Of a stretch of 64,000 bases of DNA, positions 43,571 through 55,361 are shown piece by piece. The stretch lies in NCBI GenBank assembly GCA_917880885.1, contig OU862923.1:29217770-29281769 (forward strand), read 5' to 3'. This DNA comes from Limnephilus marmoratus. Lineage: Eukaryota > Arthropoda > Insecta > Trichoptera > Limnephilidae. A program made the translations under genes and the position numbers. The notes beneath the pieces were generated by a model, which saw only the letters and a list, made by a program, of their open reading frames with translations, did no database searches and was not told the origin of the DNA. Position 1 is the stretch's first letter. The number at the start of each line of letters is the position of its first letter.

Positions 43571-44215
43571 AAAATGCTCGGATTTGTTCTTCGCGAGATC
43601 ATTTACTAATGGAATTGCAATACGAAGAACATATAAGCACTTGTCCGCAGCATCCTGGAATACAGCTCCATTATTTGGGCCCCCTCTGAACCAATAAAAA
43701 CCATATCCTAGAAATAGAAAGAGTACAAAAAAGGTTTATGCGTTACCTGTACATGAGGGAATATACATACTACCCATTCCTGTATCCATCGTTATTCTTA
43801 ATAGGAATGCTCGACCTTAATACCTTAGAAGCCCGCCGAAAAATATTTTTGGAGAAACATTTTTTTAAGCTGATATCCGGTACTGTTCTGAATCCACCTA
43901 TGTTGAAGGAGATTAACCTATATGTCCCTAACGCGTATACTCGTGGGAGATCTCACGCACTTTTTTATGCTCCGAAAGCGAGAAATTCTTCCTTTCAGAA
44001 TGCCCCATTAAACAGCAATTCAACTGCTTAACGATTCTGCATTGAGCATTGACATCTTCAATGTTACCTATTGAGAGTTCAGTAACTATCTTTTGACATA
44101 CGTCTCAACATAGTGAAACTGCCCCCTTGGACTTTATTTTTTCTCTTAAATTTTGTAATCTTCTCCGTAATAATTTGATGTATAACTGTTTTATTGAGAA
44201 CCTGAAAAATAAATA
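43571..44215 (+). pseudogene. LINE-C RT C-terminal fragment, plus strand
   Basis: Codes for SILEYSSIIWAP, IERVQKRFMRYLYMREYTYY, LIGMLDLNTLEARRKI and NLYVPNAYTRGRSHALF, with stops in the first 150 bases. Tail AAAATAAATAAATTTAAAAG near 44205. Same family as 44783-45530. It starts 20 bases from the truncated 5' end of the opposite-strand LINE. Confidence 0.75.
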
Positions 44216-44782
44216 AATTTAAAAGTCCGTATTTTCAGAATGTTTAATGAAATGCACAATATCAAAATAACACTATATTTCTTGATCTCAAAAACAAAAC
44301 GGCAGTACAAATGCAGAAACGACACTTCACAGTTCTTCTGCAAAACTACAAAATCGCACGTATCCGACTTTATTCTTTGGCGCCCACGACATAATTGAGT
44401 CGTTTAATTTCTATATCCGCTATATCAACTTTTACTGAATCAGAGAAAACCGCAAAAAATTGTCACATCTCTAGCGTATTGCATTTTCGTTTTATATATA
44501 TTGAATTGGAATAATATAAGTTCGAAAAGTGTTCATTTTTCAATGTAGCTCTGGCAATATTTAAGTAATTTCGATAAATAAAATGGATATAACGGATTTT
44601 GATACTCACTTCGTGATTGACTCACGATAAGGCTTTTGAAACTCAACTGATCTGGCGCTCGAGTTTCTAAACCCGTCATCTTGGCAAAATAACTGCTCGT
44701 GATTGGTTGAATTTCGATATAGCGGGTTTTGTAAGTAACTTATTGAATGATATAGCGTGTTTTCCTTCTCACTCACAGTTTT
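44216..44782. other. intronic, nothing recognised
   Basis: AT-rich; no coding or repeat call. Confidence 0.35.
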
Positions 44783-45530
44783 ATTATTTATTTATTTATT
44801 TTATTTTATTTATTTATTTATTGTGAAAAACAGTTAACATGTATATCTAATTACATTTCACAATTTTTAGTTAATAGTGTAAACTAAAGAATACCTTTAT
44901 TTCGCTCTTGAAATGATTGAAGTTCGATCGAAAAATGTCAATTTCAGAAGAAAGGTTTAATAGTGAGGTCATTCTCCCCAGAGGCATAACCATTGGTAGG
45001 TTGGTCCTGCCTCTAGGAAAAGTAAAAAGTCTGTGTTGCCTTGCTCTGGTGAAGTTATCGGGGACATAAAGTGAAATCCTTTCCAGGTCATCAGGATTAC
45101 AAATGTGCCCGTTTAGCAGCTTGTGTGCTACTAGTACCATTGCAATTTTTCTCCTAACGTCGAGACGATTTAGTCCCAGCATTCCCGCGAGAAAATCAGA
45201 GGGATACAACAAAGGGTAGTACCCAAACTCTCGCATGTACAGGTACCGCATGAACTTTTTTTGCACCTTTTCAACATCATTTGCGTATAGGGCATCTTCG
45301 GGTCCCCATATTACTGATCCACTTTCGAGAATGCTGCGAACCAGAGAGAAGTAGAGCATTTTTATGACTGCTGTGTTGGAAAAAGATTTTGCGTTGCAGA
45401 TTACAAAGCCTAGCATTCGCATCGCAGAGTTGCACACCGAATCGATATGAGAACGGAATGTCAGGCGTGTGTCAAAAGTGATTCCTAAATCCCTCATTTG
45501 TGAAATATGTTTTAACGAGGTACCAGACAT
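44783..45530 (-). pseudogene. LINE-C RT C-terminal fragment, minus strand (219 intact codons)
   Basis: Reads HISQMRDLGITFDTRLTFRS, LVRSILESGSVIWGPEDALY, KKFMRYLYMREFGYYPLLYP and ISLYVPDNFTRARQHRLFTF. Open to the stop at 44871. Ends in a TAAA-repeat tail (TTTA run 44783-44822). The catalytic RT core is missing. Confidence 0.85.
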
Positions 45531-46439
45531 TTTGTAGTTATAATATAGAGTACTCCTATTTAACGTGGTTTTTGGTCGTAATAAGGGAGGGTTTCAAACA
45601 TAATTTTAGGTTCATCTTGTCCCTCGCGAAAATGTGAACAAGATGTCATACTCAGATCAATTTGGCAAAAATTCGGAAATAGCGGGTAGGTATTGAAATA
45701 GGACTCATATTATTATTTGACCTTTTATAAATCATGATAAAACAAAATTATAAATTTAGGTTGTTCTATGCCTGTGTCACTGGAAACACTGTAACTCACA
45801 ATAAAAGAACGTAAGATAAAAGTTCAAATAAACTTGTGATTCTAAAAATCTAATCGGAAAAAATATATATTCTGCAATTTTTTGAAGCAACGTTATGAGC
45901 TGTTTGTGATAAACAACAAAATAAATAAAACCTAAAATTTCCTAGAAAGGGGCACAAAATTTCTGAAAATGGTATTTCTAATGTACACAGAGAAATTTTC
46001 CCAATTCTCGATGTAAAAAACATGAAAACAAAGCAATAACTCACAGATTTCGCTATTGTTTACTCACTCTGACGTGCGGAGAGTAATTTTAGGCCAATAA
46101 AACAATTACCATGTTTATTTCACGCCTCTAAAACATGCTGCGTGGAAAATAACCGATTATTTATTGCTTTTTAATCAATATTGGCTTATTATTTGACGTT
46201 TACCCCTATTTGTATATTTCCACATATGTGCACTTCGCCATCGGACAGAGTGTTTTTATCACCAATGGTGATAAAACTAGAGAGGATCTGTTATATATTT
46301 CGTAACCAAATAAACCGTTTCTTGAAGTCAGGGTTGAAACTCACTATTCAAGTAAGCTAGTCGATTGAACTATGCACTGGTTCTCCTTATACCTATCTGG
46401 TAGATGGCAGTAACCCATTGCAACAATAAAGATGTATGT
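45531..46439. other. intronic, nothing firmly recognised
   Basis: A small inverted pair (CATCTTGTCCC / GAACAAGATGTC) near 45612-45645 only. Confidence 0.35.
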
Positions 46440-46545
46440 AACCGATGGCCAATTCAATTCGGAGTCCCACAAGGAAGTGTCCAAGCTCCTATTCTGTTGC
46501 TCTATACATCAAAACCCTCGGTAACCTACCCATAACCTGAAAAAT
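46440..46545 (+). pseudogene. LINE RT motif-B fragment
   Basis: Reads PIQFGVPQGSVQAPILLLY, the GVPQGS.L.P.LFL.Y block of a reverse transcriptase with substitutions, then a frame break. Only about 35 codons survive. Confidence 0.6.
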
Positions 46546-46609
46546 GATATGTTTTATTTTAATAATAATTAACTGTATTGTATTTTATGGGTCTCGATTA
46601 AGGAGGTCT

Positions 46610-47375
46610 TCGATCCTTTAGAAACACGGCACGGGAAGTAGGACTGCAGGTTAATGTCAATAAAACGAAAATGATGATACAGAGCAGGAACCCTTCACAC
46701 AGAAGAAGAAGTAGTGCACAATTCAAAGACAACTACTTATACGAAGTGGTCGACCAATTTGCCTACCTGGGCTCCAGTCTGACAGAGAATAATGAGGATC
46801 CAGCAGAAATCAGAAAGAGAATCACAGCAGCCAACAAAACATACTTCTCTTTGCTGCCAGTGTTTAAGTCACGTAGTGTCCACAGAAAAACCAAAATAAC
46901 CATATATAAGACCATTGTTAGAACTGTATTGGCATATGGATGTGAGGCGCTGACACTGACGGTAAAGATGGCTGAAATGCTGGATACTTTTGAAAGAAAA
47001 ATGCCGAGAAGAATATGTGGACCCGTGAAAGAGGGTGAACAGTGGCGCATCCGGCACAATACAGAATTGTATGATATATATAAGGCACCTAGCGTCTCAA
47101 CACATATGAGACTCCTCAGGCTGAGATGGGCTGGGCATGTACAGAGAATGCCGGATACACGCGTCCCAAAAAGAATTTTGACTGGACACCCAGGTGGAAA
47201 GAGAAAAGTGGGAAGACCCAGACTGAGGTGGGAAGACGAAGTAAGAGGGGATGCAGCACAGCTTCTCCAGGTACCAAATTGGAAGTCAGCCGCTGAGGAC
47301 AGGAGGAGTTGGAGGCGATTGTTGCAGGAGGCCAAAGCTCGATATGGGCTGTAGCGCCATCGAAGAAGTAGAAGT
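46610..47375 (+). pseudogene. LINE-B (RTE-like) C-terminal fragment, 227 codons open
   Basis: Reads QVNVNKTKMMIQSRN, VVDQFAYLGSSLTENNEDPA, YKTIVRTVLAYGCEALTLTV, RLRWAGHVQRMPDTRVPKRI and GKRKVGRPRLRWEDEVRGDA, ending KARYGL. This is the RT thumb plus C-terminal region typical of RTE-like elements, often mis-annotated as craniofacial development protein 2-like. The ATG at 46671 is internal. 3' tail GAAGAAGTAGAAG. Confidence 0.85.
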
Positions 47376-48376
47376 ATTTTATGTGTCTCGATTGTTATTA
47401 GTCGTCCATTGGTTCTGATCGGTTCCTTTTTACCCTTTTAAGTCTTGTACCAATTGATTTGTTAAAATCACGCAAGATTCCCATTATCCGAAACAGTGTG
47501 AATATGATATCAATTAACAAATAGTTTTATTAGACGGATAGGCATAGGGGAAGGGAAAGAGCTAGGTATTGTTAGTAAACCTAACTAAAGCCATTTTACC
47601 TAATGCTGCAACATTTCATTTCTGAATAGAATTACAAGTATCTCTGGAAGGCGTACTACAGGTAGAGATTCCGCTCAGAAACATGTGTAAATACATCTAC
47701 ACATATTCTTTAATGTATGCAATACGAAAACCCTTCAACTTTGGTAAATTTTTACGTCTGGTTTTGAAGTCCGTGCTCGCCATGTAGGTGATATGAAAAT
47801 GTGAAATACAGGCAAAATAAATTCGGCGTCCTCTAAGAAACTTTAAGCATAAATTTTACTTGATAATCAAATATTGGCTTTCTCGGATTCCGCAGCATTT
47901 ATTGGACAAACGGGAGCAGAATACGCAGGTGTTTCTGTTGGCGTTAGTTTACTCATTACTTCTATTTGCGAAAATGCTGTTGGAACTGGCTAATATTTAC
48001 TGTCGATTCTTGGCACAGGTGTGATGGAACACACATCATTAATCTACATAGAACCTTATAATTAATCGAGTACTTTTCAATGATCAGACGCTTTAGAAAA
48101 AGGCTCGGACTTAATGGACTGTCGGTTTCGACAAATTAAATTACCTACTCTAATTATAACAGAACAAACTGAAGAGCTCTCGAAAATCACGATGTTACGA
48201 AAATATTGCACCATACCAGAGGTGTTGTTCAACTAATTTTTGCAAAATAATTTAAATTGTTTTTTTTTTAAATATAATTTCAATAATATACTGTAAGTAT
48301 AAGTGTGGCCATCAATTATTATTTCCTTCTACCTGCAGGTACGAGTAGGTGTAGATAATTTTGTGGAATAACCTAT
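47376..48376. other. intronic, with a decayed S2 trace
   Basis: Around 47560-47660, CTAAAGCCATTTTACCTAAT and CATTTCTGAATAGA resemble the S2 body at low identity. Otherwise nothing recognised. Confidence 0.4.
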
Positions 48377-49058
48377 TGTGGCAGGGTATTTATAAGAAAA
48401 TAGTCTTTCAGCGTTGGTCAGTTTATTTCCCTTATATACAGGGTTCACAGCTTATAGTAAAATACAGAGTACAGGAAAGTTGTAGCACAAAGTAAAATCA
48501 TTTAGAGTTTAAACAATGTTCACTAACGTTCTCGCTAAACACTTATTGTACCTAATAACCTCAACAGAGGACCCGTGGTCTCTTAATCGGGTTAAGGTTT
48601 TCCCGACAAGTAATGTCCCCGAGGGCGCTGTTATTTGAATTCCCAAGGAGGACCCAGAGGGCTCTCTCGACTTGGTACTGGGAAGGATTGGGGGAAGGTT
48701 AAGGTTTCCCTACAAGTAATGTCCCCGAGGGCGCTGTTACTTGAATTCCCAAGGAGGACCCAGAGGGCTCTCTCGACTTGGTACTGGGGAGGGTTTAACT
48801 TGGGCAATGACCACTGGGATTCTGTTGCTTAGTTTAACCTGGAGACTGGATACTCTGGCTCCATATAGGCCTGCACGGTGTTATATACCCTTTGGGGCAG
48901 GGTAGTGCCAGCCGATGACGGAGAGGTGGGGCTAGCTCGGCCAATGGGGTGTCTTCTTGTCCGGGTGGTGAGCCGAAAGTCGCCGAGCGAGACGGCGCTA
49001 TACGTGTGAGGGAGAAAGTATTCGGATCCGTGCATCGGACCAAATACCGCGCGCTACA
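48377..49058 (-). mobile_element. solo LTR, 682 bp, with CTAT target duplication
   Basis: On the minus strand it starts TGTAGCGCGCGG and ends CCCTGCCACA, flanked by CTAT at 48373-48376 and 49059-49062. Minus-strand order is LTR-like: GC-rich U3, a TATA box (GGGTATATAACACC near 48878-48891), and AAATAAACTGACC near the end (poly(A) signal ~48424-48429). A 106-bp tandem duplication (GTAATGTCCCCGAGGGCGCT from 48610 and 48716) lies in the middle. No internal coding region. The family is not resolved. Confidence 0.82.
48878..48891 (-). promoter_or_regulatory. TATA box of the solo LTR
   Basis: Minus strand GGGTATATAACACC, placed between the GC-rich upstream half and the poly(A) signal as in an active LTR promoter. 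Confidence 0.5.
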
Positions 49059-49062
49059 CTAT

Positions 49063-50037
49063 AATATTGTGTGAAAATTTAAATAAACAGGATCGCTATT
49101 TTGATGGATGGATTATTGGAGATTGTTGGAGTTATTTTGTTTTGAACTGATGTAAATATGTTTTTATTCGTATGATAATGGTATCGCGTTTGTTTCCTAG
49201 TTATTATTGTATCATCAGGCACACGTTTGCGGATGAAGTCTTGAGTCGCATATAGTAATTTGATGTGCAATAAATTACTTAGCTGTGTTATAAATGTGTA
49301 TAATTATCCAAAGCTTTTACTGTTTCTACAACCACAGTAAACTCCCTACGGTTTATGTCCTATTAAAAATACGGCTTCGTCATAAATGCCATAAATAGCT
49401 CTATTTTACCTTTCGAGATAAAAAAAACATGAATAGTGGTAGTAAATCATTATTATAGAAATTGCACGTACGAAAAATTTATGAAAAAAATTATTACAAT
49501 GGAATTGAACACACAAATTAAAGAGTTATGCGTAAGTTATACTTTCTTTGCGTTACGCAAAATATGACTTTCTTCTTTGGTTGTTGGTATTTCGAGGAAA
49601 ATTCTCAAAACGTTTAATATTTAAGAAAATTGAACTCTTCTCTTCTCATGTTAACGCATTTGCATTCATTCTCAAAATTGTGAATACCGCGTAAGAGTTC
49701 GAATGCCCAAACCCAGTGGTTCTTTAACCTTTAACTTTTCTTGTGGGAGAGGAAGGATATGGGTGAGGTGAAGGTTGGGAAGCATCTGGCTGACTTTTAC
49801 CAGGGCGAAACTGAGAGCATCTACCATATCTGGATCCTCAGTTCGAGTGCCCGAAGCCTGTGGCTAATGGAGTGGGAGAGGAAGGATTTGGATGAGGTGA
49901 AGGTTGGGAAGCATCTACCATATCTGGATCCTCAAGATGCCCCCAGTTATGTATCATTTTTGGATTCAACTCTCCAAAAACGGGAATAACTTCCTGTTGA
50001 AGTTGAACCATCAACTTTTTATGTTTTAGTATGCTCG
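49063..50037. other. intronic, with a decayed duplicated S2-like block
   Basis: GGGAGAGGAAGGAT then GAGGTGAAGGTTGGGAAGCA occurs at 49744 and again at 49873, with CTACCATATCTGGATCCTCA after each. It resembles S2 body sequence and is a ~130-bp direct duplication. Otherwise nothing recognised. Confidence 0.45.
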
Positions 50038-50040
50038 TAG

Positions 50041-50204
50041 GGGGGCATACATTAATTACGTGAGCAGTTTTTCTTGCAATCTAGACCCCCCCCCCCCTTG
50101 GTGAGATAAATTTGGGCCACTTCGTATATTCTTTTCAAGTAACGTGAGATTTTGCTGGACCCCCTCCCCTCCTTTTGAGCTCACGTAAATTAATTTATGC
50201 CCCC
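50041..50204. mobile_element. G-MITE 2, full length, TAG duplication
   Basis: GGGGGCATACATTAATTACG at left and, inverted, ACGTAAATTAATTTATGCCCCC at right. TAG at 50038-50040 and 50205-50207. Plus-strand C runs. Confidence 0.85.
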
Positions 50205-50207
50205 TAG

Positions 50208-51465
50208 TCAGTTCTCACAATTTTTTTCATCTGTCGTTGGGGTCACTACGAATTAGGCAATATCCCCTTTAACCATCGATATATCAATTTTAGATATGGC
50301 CTGTCTTACTTTGTCGTGTAATAATTCAGCCCACCAATGGATAATTCCATAAGCAAACTCCCCATCTGATTTCGTCACCTCGCTTCGAAAGTATAATATC
50401 TTAGCAGACAAACTTGGACCGTGCAGTCCAACAAAAGGTAAAAAGCAATGCTTCTTTTGGTCTTTCGACCACGAAATAATGCACTTTATTTTTGATAAAT
50501 GTTTTCGTAAACCATTAATTTTGGTTTAATTGATTTTCCTCATACATTTTAAGTCATTTTTAACATCCACACGCCCGGGCCCTGTCTAAACTTTGTTGGT
50601 CAATGCCTTTAGCTGTATGCTAAATCCGGGCCTATACAATCTGTAAAGGTGCAGGGCGGGTAGGTACTAGGTTCACCGGATTGGAGTTCAGAACGAAGTG
50701 CTTTTCCGTGTGCCGGTAGATGTCGCCTAATGACGATGACAAAATTTATTCAAGATATTAGATTTATTTACTGAGCGTGCATAATGCAATGATATCAGTC
50801 CAAACGCGTTCATTAACGGGTTTCGATGTAATTCGTGCAATAAAGTGCGAGTAATGAGTCGTTTTCCAGGAAACTCCTCCATCACAACTGTTCCCTTGAG
50901 TCCGTTAAATGAACTATGATAATCACATGAGTTATTGCACATGTTTGTAATACTCCATTAAATGGTGGAGATTTGCTGCTCCTAGTTCACTAAGAACATG
51001 ATCTTTCATGTCGTGCAGGGGCGTAACACGAAATATAATTAAAAATGTGGTTTTACTACTTTATGAAAATCCTTGCAGAGTCCTGGCTGCCTCTCTAAAT
51101 CGCCTCCACTTCTGTTGATCTATGATTGCTCTGTCCCTCTGGTTAATGTTACTCTGCTCTGTCCAGCCACCCAAATTTTGATTCTTGTTAATATACTGGA
51201 ATTAATGATGTGAAAGACTGGGGAAGATATCGCCAATCAGATTTAAACATAAGCAATACACAGCCTTTTCAAATACGGTAGGTACCTACTTCTAAGTTTT
51301 TAGGGGTAACCGAATAACTCGACAAAGTGCCGCTTAATCACTCTTTTGAAAAGACGTTAAAAGTGATGAAAAAAAACTAGGATAAATATGTTACGTTGGG
51401 TTAGGTTATGGGCTATTATTTTAAAAGTGATGTCACTTCTTCCGTTGAAATGCCGAGAACCAGGA
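50208..51465. other. intronic, no gene
   Basis: No coding match or TE border recognised. Confidence 0.35.
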
Positions 51466-51466
51466 C

Positions 51467-51650
51467 ATTATGGTTCCGCTACGCTTGTCTGTCGTGTTGT
51501 GTCGTGACGCGACAGAACGGTATCGGTTTCATACATTTAGTGATTTTCATCAGGACACGACACGACAGAAACGTCACCATACTAAATGTATGAAACCGAT
51601 ACCGCTCTACGCGTCACGACACAACACGACAGACGTAGCGGAACCGTAAT
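51467..51650. mobile_element. foldback MITE, ~80-bp arms
   Basis: Left ATTATGGTTCCGCTACGCTT pairs with right GACGTAGCGGAACCGTAAT. Further pairing is TGTCGTGTTGTGTCGTGACG and GGTATCGGTTTCATACATTT with their complements. The arms are about 90% complementary, the loop short. No coding content. Confidence 0.7.
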
Positions 51651-51662
51651 TCACACACACAT

Positions 51663-51730
51663 GACGCTTGTGTACTCTAAAGATTGCAATCCGTTAGTTA
51701 AGATAGGGAAATCTATCAAACGGACAGCCA
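51663..51730 (-). repeat. LINE-A scrap
   Basis: Minus strand: CCGTTTGATAGATTTCCCTA and ACGGATTGCAATCTTTAGAG match the LINE-A segment coding RLIDSP...DGLQSLE. Confidence 0.6.
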
Positions 51731-52579
51731 TCAAAGTGACACTTTTGCTGTAAAATTATGGGGTTCGGCTGTCTATGTGTACAGCACTGAATGGTATAAT
51801 ACAGGTGGAATAGATTTCAAGTTTTACCTCGGCTGAGCAGGATATTATGCAGATTCTACTTCCTGGTAACTTCGCAGGTTTAGCATCGATTCTCCGGAAT
51901 ACGCCTTGACCTTCGTACGGTAAAACAACTGCTCGGTTATCTAAGCAATATTTCTGCGTTTGAACTCGGTCCTGAAATGTGTGGCTCTCGTCATACCCGT
52001 TTGGTGGCTTGTTTCTTCCGCGTATGGCTGTACCTGTGCTCACTGTACAACTGTACAGTCTACAGGCAATAGGCAACTACTCCCTAAGTTCAAATGGCGA
52101 GATTTCCCGCTGGGTTACACGTTCCACCAATACCAACCTTTATAATGCCTGGACATTGACATTGACAGCCAAGATGGCCGCTGATCTTGCATTTTTCAAA
52201 CATGGCGGATGTTAATTTGTTCCAATCTGTTTGTGAATGTACGTGAAAATATTATGTCATTTTGGTCCACAACAAAGTTGTTCTAATTAAGAATATAGTA
52301 GTACGTGTGTCACTGACGAAGTCTTCCTTCTCACACGTCTTGTATGTAAAATAAAAGATATCTACTACAGCGATGTCATCATGTGCGACCTCTCTCTGGG
52401 ACTGCTGTACCTACCGCCAAGCAAACATGTGGTATCGCAATAACTCTCTAACTCTGACGTCAGGAAATCCATGGTCAAAATTTCGCACCCCTAATTTTAC
52501 ACTATGACAAGTATTAAAAAATGCATTCAGAACATATTTTTTTGTCCTCTAACTTATTTTTTTTTTAAAATTCTTCTCC
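51731..52579. other. intronic, no gene
   Basis: Nothing recognised with confidence. Confidence 0.35.
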
Positions 52580-52856
52580 ACACAGATGCTCCGATGAGCT
52601 AGCGTCATTGATCCCTTCGGCATCGGTGCATAGTCAGGAAACACGCCAAACGCGTGCCCAACATATGTACACGGATGACATTTGTCACATGAGAACGGGT
52701 CGCTTCTTCGACTCGTTCTTGTGTCCAACAGCTCGGCTATGGAACGATTTGCCGGCCTCTGTGTTTCCTCCTTCCTACAACATGGGTCTCTTCAAGACCA
52801 ATATTATTTCCTTCCTCGCCTCACGAAGACCCTCCACACAGCATCTCAGATGACAT
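52580..52856 (+). mobile_element. LINE-A fragment, plus strand, lacking the tail hairpin
   Basis: Codes for CSDELASLIPSASVHSQETR, FFDSFLCPTARLWNDLPASV and YNMGLFKTNIISFLASRRPS, then stop. It breaks off at GATGACATAA, just before the inner stem, so it is 3'-truncated. Confidence 0.8.
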
Positions 52857-52896
52857 AAATACTTTGTACTTAAAATTTCAAAATACTTTGTACTAA

Positions 52897-53016
52897 AAAA
52901 AATACACGTGATTTGGGGGGGGGGGGTTAGTCTAAAACCTCACCACATATCACCACGGGGGGGGGGGGGGGGTTAAAAAGTTGCTAAAAAACATCACGTG
53001 ATTAATGGACGACCCC
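52897..53016. mobile_element. G-MITE 3
   Basis: Right end CATCACGTGATTAATGGACG then ACCCC followed by TTA. The left end is degraded (ATACACGTGATTTGG). Two G runs of ~12-14 bases on the plus strand. Confidence 0.65.
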
Positions 53017-53019
53017 TTA

Positions 53020-54099
53020 TTAGGTATGTATGGGCTTGCTGCTGATAAATCTATTGTAATCCCTTTTCTCTTCAATTATCAAGTTTGATCACAACGGAGT
53101 AGCTATCGGCGATATTCGTTTAGATACGAATTCAACCAAATTCCCACAGTGGTTATTATTATTATTCGACGGATAAATCAAACGATTTGTTTCGATTGTT
53201 TCGCAATCGTTTCCTCGCAACTCTTCTTCGCACTTTCAGAAATAATTGCCAGGCGAGCATGAGAAGAAATCAGGTGAAAGTCTGCCAATATCATCTATTA
53301 TCAGATCACCACAGATCGCAGCATCTGTCAGAATGCAAATTCGTAAACAACAAACTAGTTATGATACTTTCAATTTTAATTGCAAGGTCTTTTTCAATAT
53401 CGTGGCAATGGTTTTTTTTACATCCGTCGCCATTTCATGTCGTTGCTCTTAACAGATTCACAATGACATTACAATTATTATTATAATGTTTTTTAAAAGC
53501 CTTCGTGAAAGAATAATCGTGACAAACTCCCTTGACTTGTAATTAGGATAATTTCTTTGTTTTACATAAATTACTTTACATGTCAGTAACCTAAGATTTC
53601 GCAATAATTGTTGAATATTCATGGAATGTCGTTGTCCTTGTTCTAGCAATATTTGCAATTTATACATTTTCTCTATTCCGTGTTAGAAAAGTTCGACAAA
53701 TTGTCATTGCAAAAACCGTCCAACGATGAGCTCTGGCGTCATGAAATTTATGTCTGCATCTATTTATATTTATTTATTTTTATTGAAAACATTTCATTTT
53801 ATAATGATCTTTGGCTCTACTAGGCAATTTGAGCGTTTTAGGACAGTCAAAATGAGCAGGTTTTTGACATGTAATTAATGCGTTGACTTATATATCTTTA
53901 ATCTATTTCTTTCTGGTCAACAAATTTCAACGTCATATCCAACATGAGCTATTGAGCAAATATGAAAAGCGGTATGCCTACGGGCATCTTACAATTGATA
54001 CATTTTTAACCTAAATAATTAAGAATATTTATAACATCTATACAGAGTACAGAAAGCACCTAAACATCATTGATTCTACATTTTGTTGCACTTACGGCC
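53020..54099. other. intronic, no gene
   Basis: Nothing recognised. A 99-codon open frame at 53187-53486 has no familiar features. Confidence 0.35.
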
Positions 54100-54300
54100 A
54101 GTAAAATAATAACAGACCTTTCACAGAATTTGAAAATTAACTTTGAAATTTGACGAATGGTTCAAATTCTGTGAGCGTTCTGTTATTACTTTAGTTCTGT
54201 GAAACAACTGGCCCAAACAGAACTTGAATAGATCTTTCACAGAGCTTGAAAATTAGCTTTGAAATTTGATTAATTGTTCAAATTCTGTGGAAAAAAACCG
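54100..54300. repeat. inverted repeat plus half-copy
   Basis: AATAACAGACCTTTCACAGA then ATTTGAA (54107-54133) faces TTCAAATTCTGTGAGCGTTC then TGTTATT (54161-54187). A second block at 54188-54290 repeats TTTCACAGAGCTTGAAAATT ... TTCAAATTCTGTGG. Looks like a small MITE and a partial duplicate. Confidence 0.6.
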
Positions 54301-54314
54301 TCCTTGTTCTCTTT

Positions 54315-54455
54315 TTTGTTACACATCTGCCCTGATGATGGATACTGTAACGCTGTCCGAAACGTTGGCTAAAGAAGGAGGTAGCGCAACACGGCATAAT
54401 ATCCCAAAAACTAATAACAAAAATACTTTTGGCCGTGAAAAATCTAAAATCGTTC
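54315..54455 (+). repeat. P-family copy with hammerhead-like core
   Basis: CTGATGA (54332-54338), GGATACTGTAACGCTGTCC, GAAA (54359-54362). The stem-II A-U pair has become U.G (GGATA/TGTCC), so pairing is kept. Body as in 20103-20222, ending TTGGCCGTGAAAAATCTAAA. Confidence 0.5.
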
Positions 54456-54604
54456 CGTCCTCATTCTCATCGAAACCGCAATACGGTTATTAAAATTTGC
54501 TTTTATTATCACACAATATATTTTGCGTTGTGAAAATTAAAAAAAATACCTAATAATTCTTATGTTTTCAGTACAAACGATGAATTTACGTCACCGTTCT
54601 TTCT

Positions 54605-54695
54605 ACTGTTGGTGGTGAAATGGTAAGCATAGCTTCATTTCAAGCAGTTAGTTGATTAGGGGTTCGATTCTCGGCAGGGGCAATTTAAAAAAATG
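54605..54695 (+). repeat. tRNA-like sequence (SINE head or tRNA pseudogene)
   Basis: TGGTGGTGAAATGGTAAGCA resembles box A; GGGGTTCGATTCTCGGC is a good box B. The intervening region does not fold into a clean cloverleaf, so it is not called as a working tRNA. A- and T-rich tail follows. Confidence 0.5.
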
Positions 54696-55361
54696 CATTT
54701 TTTTATTATTTTGTACCCCGTGATTTTTCACTGGTCTGCTGCGCTAGTTTTATGGTGATAATCTGATAATATAACATGTAAATAGATTTCCACGGAGTAC
54801 CAATAATTTATGTGGAATGATGTATTTATTTCGTTTGACCGAATTCTTACGGACATTATTATTAAATTTTAAAATATTTTTTTAATTTTATAAACATTGA
54901 TTGAAGGACAACGAGCCTTAAATATTCAGATAGTTTTGCTAAATATTGAGGTTATTGACATGGTGAAATGATAATTATGTATGTGAAGCAAAATAAATTA
55001 TTGTATTGTAAGTCAAGGGAGTTTGTCGTTTATTTTATTTAGAAGGTTATTAAAACATTTCGGAAATTGTGATGTTCTCAATCAATCAAAACTGTACAGA
55101 TATTTTCTTTATGTTAACACCGCACTTCTCTCAGAAATTGGGTTAGGTACCTATGTTGTGAGCGAGATGAGAAGGGGGAGTTTGATAAGTACCTTGTGAA
55201 CAGATCACCAAACAAGGCGAATGCCATTTGAAAGTGGTTGCGTTGGTGTAAAAATGTCAGATATAGAAGATGTTTATATTTAATCAAGTTAGTAGAGCTC
55301 ACCTTCTAAATTTTTTCTTAGTGCCTAAAAAAACATATATCTGTTTTATGGTTTAGATTTT
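54696..55361. other. intronic, with decayed S2 trace
   Basis: Around 55180-55290, AACAGATCACCAAACAAGGC and AATGCCATTTGAAAG resemble the S2 body. Otherwise nothing. Confidence 0.4.

Noticed and set aside
46763..47335. 190-codon minus-strand frame
   Set aside because: Shadow of the plus-strand RTE C-terminus, which has clear conserved motifs.
46671..47354. Host craniofacial development protein 2-like gene
   Set aside because: This label is widely applied to RTE-type LINE tails; the upstream RT remnants and 5' truncation show a retroelement.
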